Under the pieces are notes generated by a model that saw only the letters and a program-made list of their open reading frames with translations, ran no database searches and was not told where the DNA came from. 64,000 nt of DNA. It comes from Paraphysoderma sedebokerense (taxonomy: Eukaryota > Blastocladiomycota > Physodermatomycetes > Physodermatales > Physodermataceae). The number at the start of each line of letters is the position of its first letter. Within the stretch, counting starts at the first letter, position 1. Of this stretch, positions 35,681-45,433 are shown in pieces. The position numbers were made by a program, and so were the translations under genes. The stretch is taken from assembly GCA_025602915.1 (NCBI GenBank), contig JAHLJZ010000013.1, forward strand, positions 124,001 through 188,000, read 5' to 3'.

Positions 35681-38260
35681 ATGACGGCGGTTTCAGGTTC
35701 GTATGATGCATGCCGAGTATCAAACCAGAGAATGAATAACCAATCTCTCATTTTATACATAGACTACTCTTTCCTGCAATCTGCAACGATTGATGCGGGG
35801 ATACTCGTCGTATTTGTCATTCGACTGATAACAGTAGCCCCTCAACTTACAAAGTTTCGGACGTTCAGGTCTTCTATTCTGGCCTTTATGTTCTTATGTT
35901 TGGCAGTTATTGCTTCTCTAATATCATCGATACTGATAATTCGACTGCGATACGGAGAGACAATAACGCTCATTAGTGATACGTCAGTAAGTGCAGGAAG
36001 GCCAACAACTTGGGTGGTTTCCAAACCGGAAGATCGTTATGCTCCCGAATCTCAAACCCAAAATATATGGGGCCTTGCGCTCAGAAACATATCGATACAA
36101 CTACTTTGGTGTGCAGTATGGAGTCTATTTGGCTCTCGACACAGCCTTCATGCAGAACTCAAAAGTATATCTATGTCTAAGAAAGTTCCGATAATAGCCG
36201 CTATCATATCTGGATTGTCCTTTCTTGCCTTCGTCGGTGTTCAAGCAGCCTTGGTATTCATGCTGGAGAGGCAAACCTTTCGAAGGTGGCTGCCTTCCAT
36301 GACGCTCGTTCTATTAGGAGAAGGGCTAATTATAGTTGTGCTATTACTGGTGTATTATGGAGCTTTACGACGAGCTAGCAGTAAAATTAATGCTGCCGCT
36401 GATCGGAAGACTTCGATGGAACTGTTCAGAGTGTTCATGATTCAAAGAGAGGGTTATTTCGTTCTATACTTGGTGCTTTCAGTTGTTTTATTCATCGCAC
36501 CGCAGGCTGCTATACTTCTAGACGACATCATTCCTTCGAACCCTTTCAATTTTCGTTCGTCAAGATTGCTATTGGATTTCGCAACTTCTGTTGTTTCCAT
36601 CGCAGAAATCGGTATTACGTTGACGACTATGTGCCTACTGTTACCGCTTTCGCCCTCCGTACATAGCGTAAAGGAGGCACGCGCAAAAGATAAGAGAGAA
36701 TTTGCAGAGTTTAATGCCGATAAAGATATCTCTGACAAGAGTATAATGCAGGAGGCAGCTAATTTTGAAAATTCTAAAACAATCTTGGAACACGCAGTAT
36801 TCAGAGACTCTCATGACAACGAAATGACCCGGCAATCATCGTTTCATCCGTCAACAACAGCAGTTCCGATGTCCAACTATTCCTTCGTCGCGGCATATGA
36901 ACCTATGTTGGTCAATCCCGATCAACGTCACCAAAGTTTTGTTGTGGACATAAATAACTCTGGTCAGTTCCAGCAACCAATGAATACGCAAAGCATAGCT
37001 CCGGTGAATTATCGCCACAGTCGAATGCTTCCGGCTCTGCCACAACGACCGACTAGTCGACCTCTACCGCAACCGACACCGCAAATGCAAGCTCAAAACA
37101 ATCCTCAACTGAACACAAGGAACATTTCGAACTCCACTGTTATGCCCCCCACAAACCGAGAAAATTCGTTTAACACACCTAATCAAGTTCAATCTAATAC
37201 AAAACCCGCTCATCCTGACACCATCGTCTACCCAGCCCGAGCTCATTCACTCTTTAATCCTAGCACTCAACATCCTCCTCGGCCACTGACTAATTACGTC
37301 CGACCAAGTAAGTCTGCGGTCGTTGAACCAGTTCCTTCTTCAGAAACATCTCGCTCTAGCTATCTCCAATGGATCTCCTCGAATGTAGGAGAATTCGACG
37401 AAGTGCCCGCCAACTCAGTGCCGCCGCCCGAATCGAACATTCCCGGATCCTTTCCCAAAGCCCAGGATCATGAAACTCCAGCAACGAGAGGGACACCTCA
37501 AGTTTATGAATCGACAAGTGCGGTAATCACTCCAAGAGTTCAGTCGGCGATACAATCTCAACCGACCCGGACCTCAGTGAAACCTTCCGAATCCAAATCA
37601 ACAGCGCCGGTACATTTTGCGAGATCACAGTCATCCAAAATACATCCGGAGAAACTCAGTTCACAGAAGCTGAACCGAGTATCGATGCATATCTCAAAAT
37701 TGGATCCTTCTCTGTATGAGTCAAGACCAGATTCAGCATCTATGTCCCTGCAATCTCGAAGCTCATCATTTTCCCGACCATTAGTTGGGATTGACTCGAC
37801 AGTATCATCTCTCATTACTGTTTCTGATTCTAGACCTGGCAGTACTTTCAGCTTCCCACCTCCGCCGGACGACACTCCGCCTGGTACTCTAATCGCCGCC
37901 GCAAAGTCAAGCAGTCAGGAAGTAGACCCTGAAGTCACTTCTCCCCCGGAGACTCCGTCGTCTGCGCAATCAAAAGAAACGGGCCAGCTAAGTCCATACT
38001 ATAGCCGGTTGTCACGGGAGGAGGAGGAGCAATTGGCTTGGAATGTTGCTGTTCCCCCGGCTGCAGAGACAATTAGTCACGAAGATGACTCGGATTGGGT
38101 CTCTTACAATTCAGAAGAAGGCTCTGTTTACGAAGATTCTGTCACAGCGTTGAATGACTCAAGATATGTGAAGCAGAATGGACATGCTTACGGCGATGAT
38201 TTTGAGCGTTCATCTGCGCCAGCAGTGGTTCCAGGATCCACTATGTATTCGCATTTTTAA
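35681..38260 (+). CDS. Intronless seven-helix membrane protein with long disordered tail
   Basis: One exon, 859 residues from the ATG at 35681; the frame is open a little further upstream but without an earlier ATG. Seven hydrophobic segments lie in the first ~330 residues, among them AGILVVFVIRLITVAPQ, FMFLCLAVIASLISSILII, IIAAIISGLSFLAFVGVQAA, LVLLGEGLIIVVLLLVYYGA and FVLYLVLSVVLFIAPQAAI. The remaining ~520 residues are Pro/Ser/Thr/Gln-rich, with possible SH3-binding stretches (PALPQRPTSRPLPQPTPQ) and an acidic end (EDDSDWVSYNSEEGSVYEDS). The layout is that of a receptor or sensor with a cytoplasmic signalling tail. I recognise no specific family. It is the longest coding exon in a region where other genes have 3-19 exons. 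Confidence 0.8.
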   Translation: MTAVSGSYDACRVSNQRMNNQSLILYIDYSFLQSATIDAGILVVFVIRLITVAPQLTKFRTFRSSILAFMFLCLAVIASLISSILIIRLRYGETITLISDTSVSAGRPTTWVVSKPEDRYAPESQTQNIWGLALRNISIQLLWCAVWSLFGSRHSLHAELKSISMSKKVPIIAAIISGLSFLAFVGVQAALVFMLERQTFRRWLPSMTLVLLGEGLIIVVLLLVYYGALRRASSKINAAADRKTSMELFRVFMIQREGYFVLYLVLSVVLFIAPQAAILLDDIIPSNPFNFRSSRLLLDFATSVVSIAEIGITLTTMCLLLPLSPSVHSVKEARAKDKREFAEFNADKDISDKSIMQEAANFENSKTILEHAVFRDSHDNEMTRQSSFHPSTTAVPMSNYSFVAAYEPMLVNPDQRHQSFVVDINNSGQFQQPMNTQSIAPVNYRHSRMLPALPQRPTSRPLPQPTPQMQAQNNPQLNTRNISNSTVMPPTNRENSFNTPNQVQSNTKPAHPDTIVYPARAHSLFNPSTQHPPRPLTNYVRPSKSAVVEPVPSSETSRSSYLQWISSNVGEFDEVPANSVPPPESNIPGSFPKAQDHETPATRGTPQVYESTSAVITPRVQSAIQSQPTRTSVKPSESKSTAPVHFARSQSSKIHPEKLSSQKLNRVSMHISKLDPSLYESRPDSASMSLQSRSSSFSRPLVGIDSTVSSLITVSDSRPGSTFSFPPPPDDTPPGTLIAAAKSSSQEVDPEVTSPPETPSSAQSKETGQLSPYYSRLSREEEEQLAWNVAVPPAAETISHEDDSDWVSYNSEEGSVYEDSVTALNDSRYVKQNGHAYGDDFERSSAPAVVPGSTMYSHF

Positions 38261-38378
38261 AAAGTTTTAGTGTACATAGATATATCAATTGAGAATTTGT
38301 TGCAATATATTAGCCTAATGTAATTAATTAATTGTAGATAAAATTGAATTATATTTGAAATTATGCTCTTCCTATGAA

Positions 38379-39582
38379 TCACTCTTCTCTTCTCTTACTC
38401 CACTCCAACCTTTCGGGTGGAATTTGAAACTTATAGGAATCGCCATGTTTCAAAACTACAATTTTGATTCCGTCCTTCGATTCAATCTCTGCCGCCTTGC
38501 ATTCTCCTAGAAAATCTTCTAAGCTAGACTTGAAAACATCGTAATCGTTGTAATGGATAGGGATGACTTCCTTCGGTTTCACGGTCTGAACAAACTCTAA
38601 ACCTTGCTTCGCGTCCATAGTCACAACAAATAGGTTGAACACTGTAGTTCCTCCTAGATGAACAAGCAACAAATCGATATTTGAAAACAACTTTGGAATT
38701 TCCTGTTGTTCTATTTGTAAATCCTCTGTTCTCAAAATCAACCATCTATAATAATTTACCTTGATTTCGTCGTACATAAGGGTATCACCAGAAATATAAA
38801 TGGTAAAACACTTGGCAGGATCTGATTTCGCGGTTCGGACCACATTTATATTGCCGTTGCTACTACGAAGAAGTCCGCGATCCACATGAAACACAAGCAT
38901 GGTACCCATAACAGGTGGTAATACAAAACCAAGGCCAGTTCCGGTAGGGGCATGATTTCCAGGCATTGATGTAATGGTTAATCGTAAAGCGCCTTTAGTC
39001 ACCAATGCCTTTTCCCATTTTTCCAAGGGGAAAAGAGTGATAAATCCTAAATCTGTAAGATGATTCACAGCATGCGGTGTCGAGATAATGGGTATTGATC
39101 TTGAGAGTTCCTTTTGAACTTTTTTGTCGAAGTGATCTTTCGATGATTGAAAGTTTTGTTCGCGAGTTAAAATTCACTGGCTAGCAGGTTAACACTGGAC
39201 AATCCACCACTGACCTTCGTGAAAATGAGAAAGGACGATAAAATCAATCTCAGGGAGCTCGTCCAACTTTAAAGCCGGTTCAGTCAATCTAGTTCCAACC
39301 ACACCAGGTCCCAAATGCACATGGTCTCCTATTTAATTGAATAGAGGCTACACGTCAAGTTTGTAACGCAGAAGACTGTCATTGACTATCAACAATACCT
39401 TGATGAAGGAAGTTGGGATCAGTCAGAATTGTCAAGCCGGCATACTGCAAAATGACAGTAGCAGTTCCGACAAAGAAGACGCCTCCGTGATCAAATTCGA
39501 CACCATCGTTATCGCCCTCCAGATGAAGATGATGTACAAATGTTTCCGCAATCGGAGATTCGTTTTTAGTTACTTCTGCCAT
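38379..39582 (-). CDS. Metallo-beta-lactamase-fold hydrolase
   Basis: Four exons on the minus strand: 39582-39399, 39328-39215, 39136-38760, 38702-38379; 332 residues. The metal-binding motif H96-x-H98-x-D100-H101 (IVLSHFHEDHFDKK) is formed across an exon junction. It is preceded by VFFVGTATVILQYAGLTILT, where the family usually has GHATVLI. Further ligands lie in SMPGNHAPTG, ISGDT and VIPIHYNDYDVF. This is the arrangement of soluble MBL enzymes of the UPF0173/ulaG/NAPE-PLD-like type, with two zinc or iron ions; the substrate is unknown. The last intron (38703-38759, 57 bases) is a multiple of three with no stop, so retention would add 19 residues (VNYYRWLI...). Starts 690 bases from divergent CGR1. 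Confidence 0.85.
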
Positions 39583-40272
39583 TCAAGTTGCTGATAAAAC
39601 CAACATGGCATATCTCTGATATTTCAATGGCGAGGTAGAAGGAATTTTCAAATCACTTTGGCTTTTAGAATTTGGAACATGACGTCACACAGCTGGATAT
39701 GAGAGTAGTATGCCAGCATATGCGAGCATCGTCAACGAAGGGAAATATAAGTAACAGGTAACACTTCAATTATACATTATAAATTTCTAAGCGACACAAC
39801 TGAACACCCAAAATGTTGACTCTAATAACTTGAATAAACGTGGAACGGTTGAAAATTTTGAAGTTGCCGCGTTAATGCAGTTTTGTTGATTCACTGGAAT
39901 AAAGCTACTGTCGGAAAGCACATCGTGGCATAATCTCGAAGGAAGCCATTTCTTTGGGCAAAGGGACCGACATGGTAAAAGCCAGATAATGTGGGGAATA
40001 CAGGACGGTAGTCATGGCGTTGAGTATTTGCTCAAACATAATCGTTTGACGCATATTAGTCTTACATGACAAACAAAAATGAACAAGTCGTCGATGCTTT
40101 CTGCTTATGTATCCTTGCAAGGTTATATCTTGTAGAAACCGGATACACGAAATCATGTCGGGGTTCAATCTCCATGGCAACTGAGTGCGTGCCTGCCCAA
40201 TTAAGGTTTCCATCCTTGTCATCCAAAGTAATCATCAACCGATTCATCTTATATCTTAGTACTTAAATCATC
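39583..40272. other. Divergent promoter region of the MBL hydrolase and CGR1
   Basis: Two overlapping minus-strand open frames (39905-40247) reach to within 26 bases of the CGR1 start. They were not called as a gene. Confidence 0.4.
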
Positions 40273-41000
40273 ATGACTGCAGCAGCTCTAACACCACCTT
40301 CAGAGGGAGCAAATCAATCCGCATCTGATTCAATCAGCATCCATAAGTCGGAAGGCAATTCTAGCAACGCCATACAGAACTCGAATCCTTCTTCCGCTGT
40401 GACTGTGCGAGGGAAACCTGTTTCAGGTACGTGAGATTTGGCACTTATAAATTGCAGATATATCATTTTATAAGCAATTGTATTAATCATACTTGAATCG
40501 GATTATCAATGAACTGTCGCAAATTGATATTCAGGCCGGTACGCAATTTCGTTGACATTCATACTCATATTAAGCACTGCTTAAGAGATTATTTATTTAT
40601 ATGTAATTTATTTGTCTTTAGAGTATGGAAAGAACTCAAAACTCCTACTTCGTCGATGCGACCGGCAACGCTGAAGAAGTCTTGGTCAAAACGGGCGGTT
40701 GAGCGATCAGAGTTAGACAGGATTAAGAAACTACAAAATGAAATGAAAGAAGAGAAGAAAGCAATGAAAGAAATGGAAAAGCAGAAAAGAAAAGAGAGAG
40801 AAGAAAGAAGGTTAGAGAATTTACGAAAAGGCGAAAGAGTGCAGACGGTTTGTCATTTCTTCGTGAATCGGATTGATGGGTCGCAAGCGCTCACACCAAC
40901 TCAAATGTGTTGGATATATTAGATATCTTCACGGAAAGCAAAACGAATGTCGAAAAAACAGTTCAAAGCTGCAGGTATCGAATTGAGGGCGGGAGTGTAA
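40273..41000 (+). CDS. CGR1: Cgr1/CCDC86-type ribosome biogenesis protein
   Basis: Exons 40273-40426, 40535-40538 (four bases), 40622-40847, 40923-41000; 153 residues. Cgr1 acts in pre-60S rRNA processing in the nucleolus. The family motif is rebuilt as GKPVSGRVWKELKTPTS, followed by KKSWSKRAVERSELDRIKKL. A long Lys/Glu coiled coil comes next (EKKAMKEMEKQKRKEREERR), then the terminal RKAKRMSKKQFKAA. Exons 1 and 3 cannot be joined directly: the frame would shift and stop. The four-base exon GCCG, with good AG and GTACGC borders, restores it and encodes part of the conserved VSGR-W. A 16-base version using a weaker donor (40535-40550) is also in frame. The stop at 40998 is 184 bases from the convergent TLC gene. 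Confidence 0.85.
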
Positions 41001-41183
41001 TTTGTTCAATTAAATACAAGCAATAATATTTTTATTTTCATTTGCGCTATAAGTCGAAAATAAGAGAAACACTTCAGTTGAAAGTATATAGGACAAATCA
41101 ATAACACCAAAATTACAAGCGTGCATTTATGAATAGGCTATGTTACATATACACCAAAGGATGCCGGCACGCCAAAGTTCCCC

Positions 41184-42416
41184 TCATATCAGTTTTTTAA
41201 TAGATCCATTGGGTTTGTCAGTCGCTACTCCACTGTCGTATCGATTCATTTCTGCGACAGTGCGCCTACCACCCCGAGCAACACCTTTTGATTTCTTTAT
41301 TACGGCTCTCACCATTTTTAAACACCAGAAGATATTTAGACTATTTAAGAGTACATTAGCCGCCGAGTATCCAATGAGGATTGATTGTGGAAACATTTCC
41401 GGATTTTGAAACAGCGGTGATATCGAAACTGGAGGAAAAGTAATCAGATAAATATCAAATCAAAATGAAATGAAATCAGCTCACCGAAAAATTGGTAACT
41501 CATGATCAATCCAAATACAATTCTGACAGCAAAAAACACACACAGCAGCAGTACACCGTTGGCAAATTGAACCTGCTCAAGCCATTTGGGAACTTGAGGT
41601 GTGCTGGATTTCGTCCACTCATTTTTTGAATCAATGCGATCTAAGTATTGATGCTTTATCCTATCCAAGAACCAATGGATATTCAAAAACGGTGTCGAGA
41701 GTTCAAAAAGGAGGAAAATGGATCCATAATACATCAAGAATGGTCTCTATACACAATGTGTTATTGATTCTGACGATGCTGGTATGGTCACGAAGTTGAT
41801 GGCGCGGGGATATACATACGAAGGACAAGATAAACACAAAGAAGCATGATATTCCGTGCAGGAAGAAACCTAAGCCGAAATATTTGAGGTACCGCAGCGA
41901 AAATATGGTGTCCCATAAGAAATATCTAATAGAAGGGATGGTAAAGGTTAAAAGCTTCGGTCATTGAAGATTCGGCAAACTTCAAACATTACACACCCAC
42001 TGCAAATAGCATACACCAAGCCACCAGTATAGCTGTACCCAAAAAGTTTATCCTTCGATAGTTCTGGATCAGATAGAATCGGATAGGCAAGCCATACAAT
42101 AACCAGGGCATGAATGTGAGAAACTACATGTGCTGCAAAGTCGATTTTCTTGGACACCGATTGACTTTATACATTGAAGGTGAAATAAAAAAGCATCAGA
42201 TTTAACCGCTGTGGATCGCAGTAAGGGGCCGGGAGCCCGAATCAAGTATATGCACCTTCGATACAAATTCCCAATGAAACCAGGGATCCTGGACAGAAGA
42301 TATGAGGATGCGCTGAAGATCAGCTGCCATGAGCAAAGAGATATCAGAAAGACATCGTAATGGTATGCAAGTTTAGGGAGGCCGATCGACTCAAATAAGG
42401 ACTTTAGATTGCTCAT
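41184..42416 (-). CDS. TLC-domain membrane protein, TLCD4/TMEM56-like
   Basis: Five exons on the minus strand: 42416-42256, 42164-41997, 41925-41820, 41746-41485, 41428-41184; 313 residues with about six membrane segments. TLC (TRAM-LAG1-CLN8) proteins sit in the ER or plasma membrane and handle ceramide or phospholipid composition. Family marks are SYLLSR near residue 40, NLYRSQSVSKKIDFAAHVVS followed by HIHALVIVWLAY, the LFGYSYTGGLVYAICSGYFL helix with its WDTIF start, FFLHGISCFFVF, and FLLFELSTPFLNIHWFLD, which closely matches TLCD4 (LLAELSTPFVN..WF). The ceramide-synthase Lag1 motif (HH..D in helix 4) is replaced by LHGIS, so acyl-CoA-dependent ceramide synthesis is unlikely. The C-terminus is basic. 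The first ATG (MSNLKSLFESIGLP) was chosen. Confidence 0.85.
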
Positions 42417-43098
42417 TGGTATAATCAGGACTCGGACTGTCAAGCTTGATATGTGTCTGTTTGATCTGAACCGCGGAAATAGGCGTTGCTATGGCAACGG
42501 ACCTGCCCTGTATTCATCTCAGAAGCTTAAATCACGCTGCTGATTCAACTGTTCCAATCACATCAGTCTGGCTCAGCTTATGCTTCTATGGAAGCTTCTG
42601 TCAGTATGGAAGTGAGATTTGGATATGGGCGAGTTATAGAGCCTGCTTGAAGAAAACTAAGGAAGTAACTCTAGGCAATCGACTTCCGAATTTCATAAGC
42701 ATGCTCCGGTGTGGTGTGACAACTGCCGGGATGTCAACGGCATATTAACCCCAAGTGAGACAAATGTCGTCCCAGTCGCAGACTCGCAACACTCTGGCTG
42801 TGTAGTCTTGACTCTTGAGCCTCCATGCCTCCTTGCTATGCTATTTGTCCCCTTTGTCGATGGCGTCAATGAGTCGCGTCTGGCCATAATGGGTGTTGCT
42901 ATTTTTAACTCTATAATCTGACACCGTCAATAAGGGGCAAGGCTGAAGCACTATTCGAGCATTGTTTCCATTTTGCTTGTTGTCAAGGGAACCTTTTAAA
43001 GCGCATAGGGCCGCTGACTTCTGCTGATCAAACTAAGGAAACCCAAGTGTAGTGAAATCTTCTTCACATCTCAAATAATTCCTCTCAAAAACGTCGGA
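42417..43098. other. Divergent promoter region of the TLC protein and GH26 genes
   Basis: No gene or repeat seen in these 682 bases. Confidence 0.5.
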
Positions 43099-44903
43099 AT
43101 GAGCTCCAAAAGCCGGAAAAGAAATTGCTGTCGGTTTTTCGCATTTCTACTATTCGCTATTGTAGTGGCGGTGGGTACTTTGATCGCTTTACATTTCACC
43201 AAGGTTATAAATATTCCTTTCCTGCCGAAGCAGGGTGCAAGTTCTCCTGAGCCGATTTCTGGTGGTTTGTAACCCCTCTATTTTCTCTGTCACCAAATTC
43301 TTTATGCTAATGAGTACGAACTGATTATGCAAATTGCGTATTGCGTTCATCTTCAAATATTTGTTACAGGTCCTGGAAATCCTCCTATAATTGATCCGAC
43401 AAAGCCAGATGAGGATGACTCTAATATCAGAGGCCCTCGAGTGATGTGTAAGTTGAAATGTATTTTGAGACAGAGCACTACCTGCAAATCGTACTAAGAT
43501 CTCTCGGTGTTTAGCGCTCCTCAACAAAAAATTGACTCCGCCGAAAAATGGTATAATGTTTGGAGGTGAGTCCCCGTTTTCTACACAAATATAATCATAC
43601 TTTGCCCTCATATTCATCCATCCCATTTACAGGTTGGCTTTATGGCGATAGATACACTTGGATCCCTACCGTTGAACAGTACAACTCTCGCCTCGGTTAT
43701 AATGCTGCAACCATCGGAATTTTCGTTAATGACACGGATCCGACCAACGTTCCTCGTCTGACAGAAGCTGCAAATACTGCAAAAAGGTCTGGAAGTGTAT
43801 TAATAGTTTCGTGGGAACCAGTGAGTATTCACCCGCAAGCACTTGATATTCTTCTTCTATTGTACTAATTGACTGTTCTTGCAGTTCCTTGGACTTGAAA
43901 CCGTAAACGACGCATACATTACAACGATGATTCAGGCGTTAAAACCTATCAACGATCTTGGAGTTCCAATTCTGCTTCGTTGGGGTAAGTTCTTCATTCA
44001 CAAGATGCTCGTTTGTAGTGACTGTTCCTCATTAACAGTTGTACTTATATGTTATAGCTCACGAAATGAACGGCGGCTGGTATAAATGGGGTCAAAAACC
44101 CTCCCTCTATAAATCCACATGGATTCGGATGGCAACAGCAGTTAAGGCGAACCTTCCATTGGCAAGTCTGATGTGGTAAGTCCTCGTGCGGTCTTTGTTC
44201 ATTTATAGTTTACTTACCATTCGTTCTTCTTTGAAAATTATCAACAGGGCACCTAACAGTGCGAACGGAGCGCCCTTCAGTGGTCCCGAATCCCCTGCCG
44301 CCAATTCCGCCGCATTCAAAGAGATGGACACAAACGGTAACGGCCGTTGGGATGTGGCTGATGACCCTTTCGAACCATTTTATCCTGGCGATGAGGTATA
44401 TATTTATTGACTCTTTAAACGGTCCACACTTACAAATTGACTAACATGTTGTCATCAAGTACGTCGACTGGGTTGGCCTCTCACTCTTTTGGTATGGGAA
44501 TACATTCCCGTACAATGAAAACCTTCTTCCCCCTAAGAACTACTTGGTCGATGTAGCAAGTGGCGCCTGCCAATTTTGTTCTCCTTTTTCATTTTATGAC
44601 AATTACGCTGTCAAAAGAAACAAACCATTTGCAATTATCGAGACTTCTGCGCCATTTTACACTTCCGCTTCAGCTACTGGTTTAACTGATAAAGTCATAT
44701 CCAAAAGGCAATGGATGCAACAATTGTTTGGCGAAGAAACAAGGAAAAGATTTCCTTTGTTGAAGGCTGTGACTTGGTTCGAATTCCAAAAGAGCGAAGA
44801 CGGAAACTCTCGTGACTTTTCATTGACTAATAACACTGAACTCGTGAATGCTGTTAAAAGTGACTGGAAAGATTGGCCAATCGTTTTCGCCAAAACACCG
44901 TAA
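43099..44903 (+). CDS. Membrane-anchored GH26-like glycoside hydrolase
   Basis: Eight exons: 43099-43264, 43370-43447, 43515-43565, 43633-43820, 43885-43984, 44058-44175, 44248-44395, 44460-44903; 430 residues. A basic N-terminus (MSSKSRKRNCCR) precedes one hydrophobic segment (FFAFLLFAIVVAVGTLIALH): a type II signal anchor, then a Pro/Asp-rich stalk. The catalytic domain has a (beta/alpha)8 pattern. The acid/base motif RWAHEMNGGWYKWG puts E197 where GH26 mannanases have R..HEMNG.W..WG, and PFAIIETSAPF gives E344 as the likely nucleophile. Other marks are WAPNSAN and DWVGLSLFWYG. Activity on beta-mannan or a related wall or plant glycan is expected; exact specificity is open. The anchor suggests a cell-surface enzyme, unusual since most GH26 enzymes are freely secreted. 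Confidence 0.85.
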
Positions 44904-45433
44904 ACTGCAAATAGTAGTTTCTTTCACAATCATTCATGTACAATATTCTCAATTTTCAATTGTTTAATCATTAATTGTCATGTCATTCTTCCTACTATAA
45001 TCACTAATAGAACTGTTATGGTGTTTTCTTTTTATAATGGACTTGGTCATCAGTTGCATGATGACATATGCAAAAGGGTCCCGCTGTATTTTACAACATG
45101 AGCGAGACGGTGCCACACAATGCAACCAAACTCCTCCTTATAAGATCTGAATTTGTTTTTCACCATTTTGTACCCGAATTCATCTACAAATATATATTCG
45201 AGTTAATGATACAAGATGGAATCTTACACTACAGATTGCAGAAATTGTCTGACAGGTTGCAAACGAGTAATTCTACAGGTCGGTGAGATAGAGTGTGTTA
45301 CATTGATATGACTAGTGATAAAAAACGGGTATTTTGTCGATTCAGACATATTAAGCGACAATGGACCATGACGGTTCCATATAATCATTCCCATCTCTTT
45401 GCTCCGATATTTAACAGTCCTTTGCATTCTCTC
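44904..45433. other. Intergenic between convergent GH26 and ULP2 genes
   Basis: AT-rich 3' flanks; nothing further seen. Confidence 0.5.

Noticed and set aside
40100-40200. Possible tRNA, from a GGGGTTCAATCTCC B-box-like string
   Set aside because: No acceptor stem or A-box could be paired around it.
39905-40247. Minus-strand open frames beginning MNRLMITLDDKDGNLNW between the MBL and CGR1 genes
   Set aside because: Two overlapping frames, neither with a recognisable product or clean splicing, ending only 26 bases from the CGR1 start. A small gene is not excluded but is not supported.
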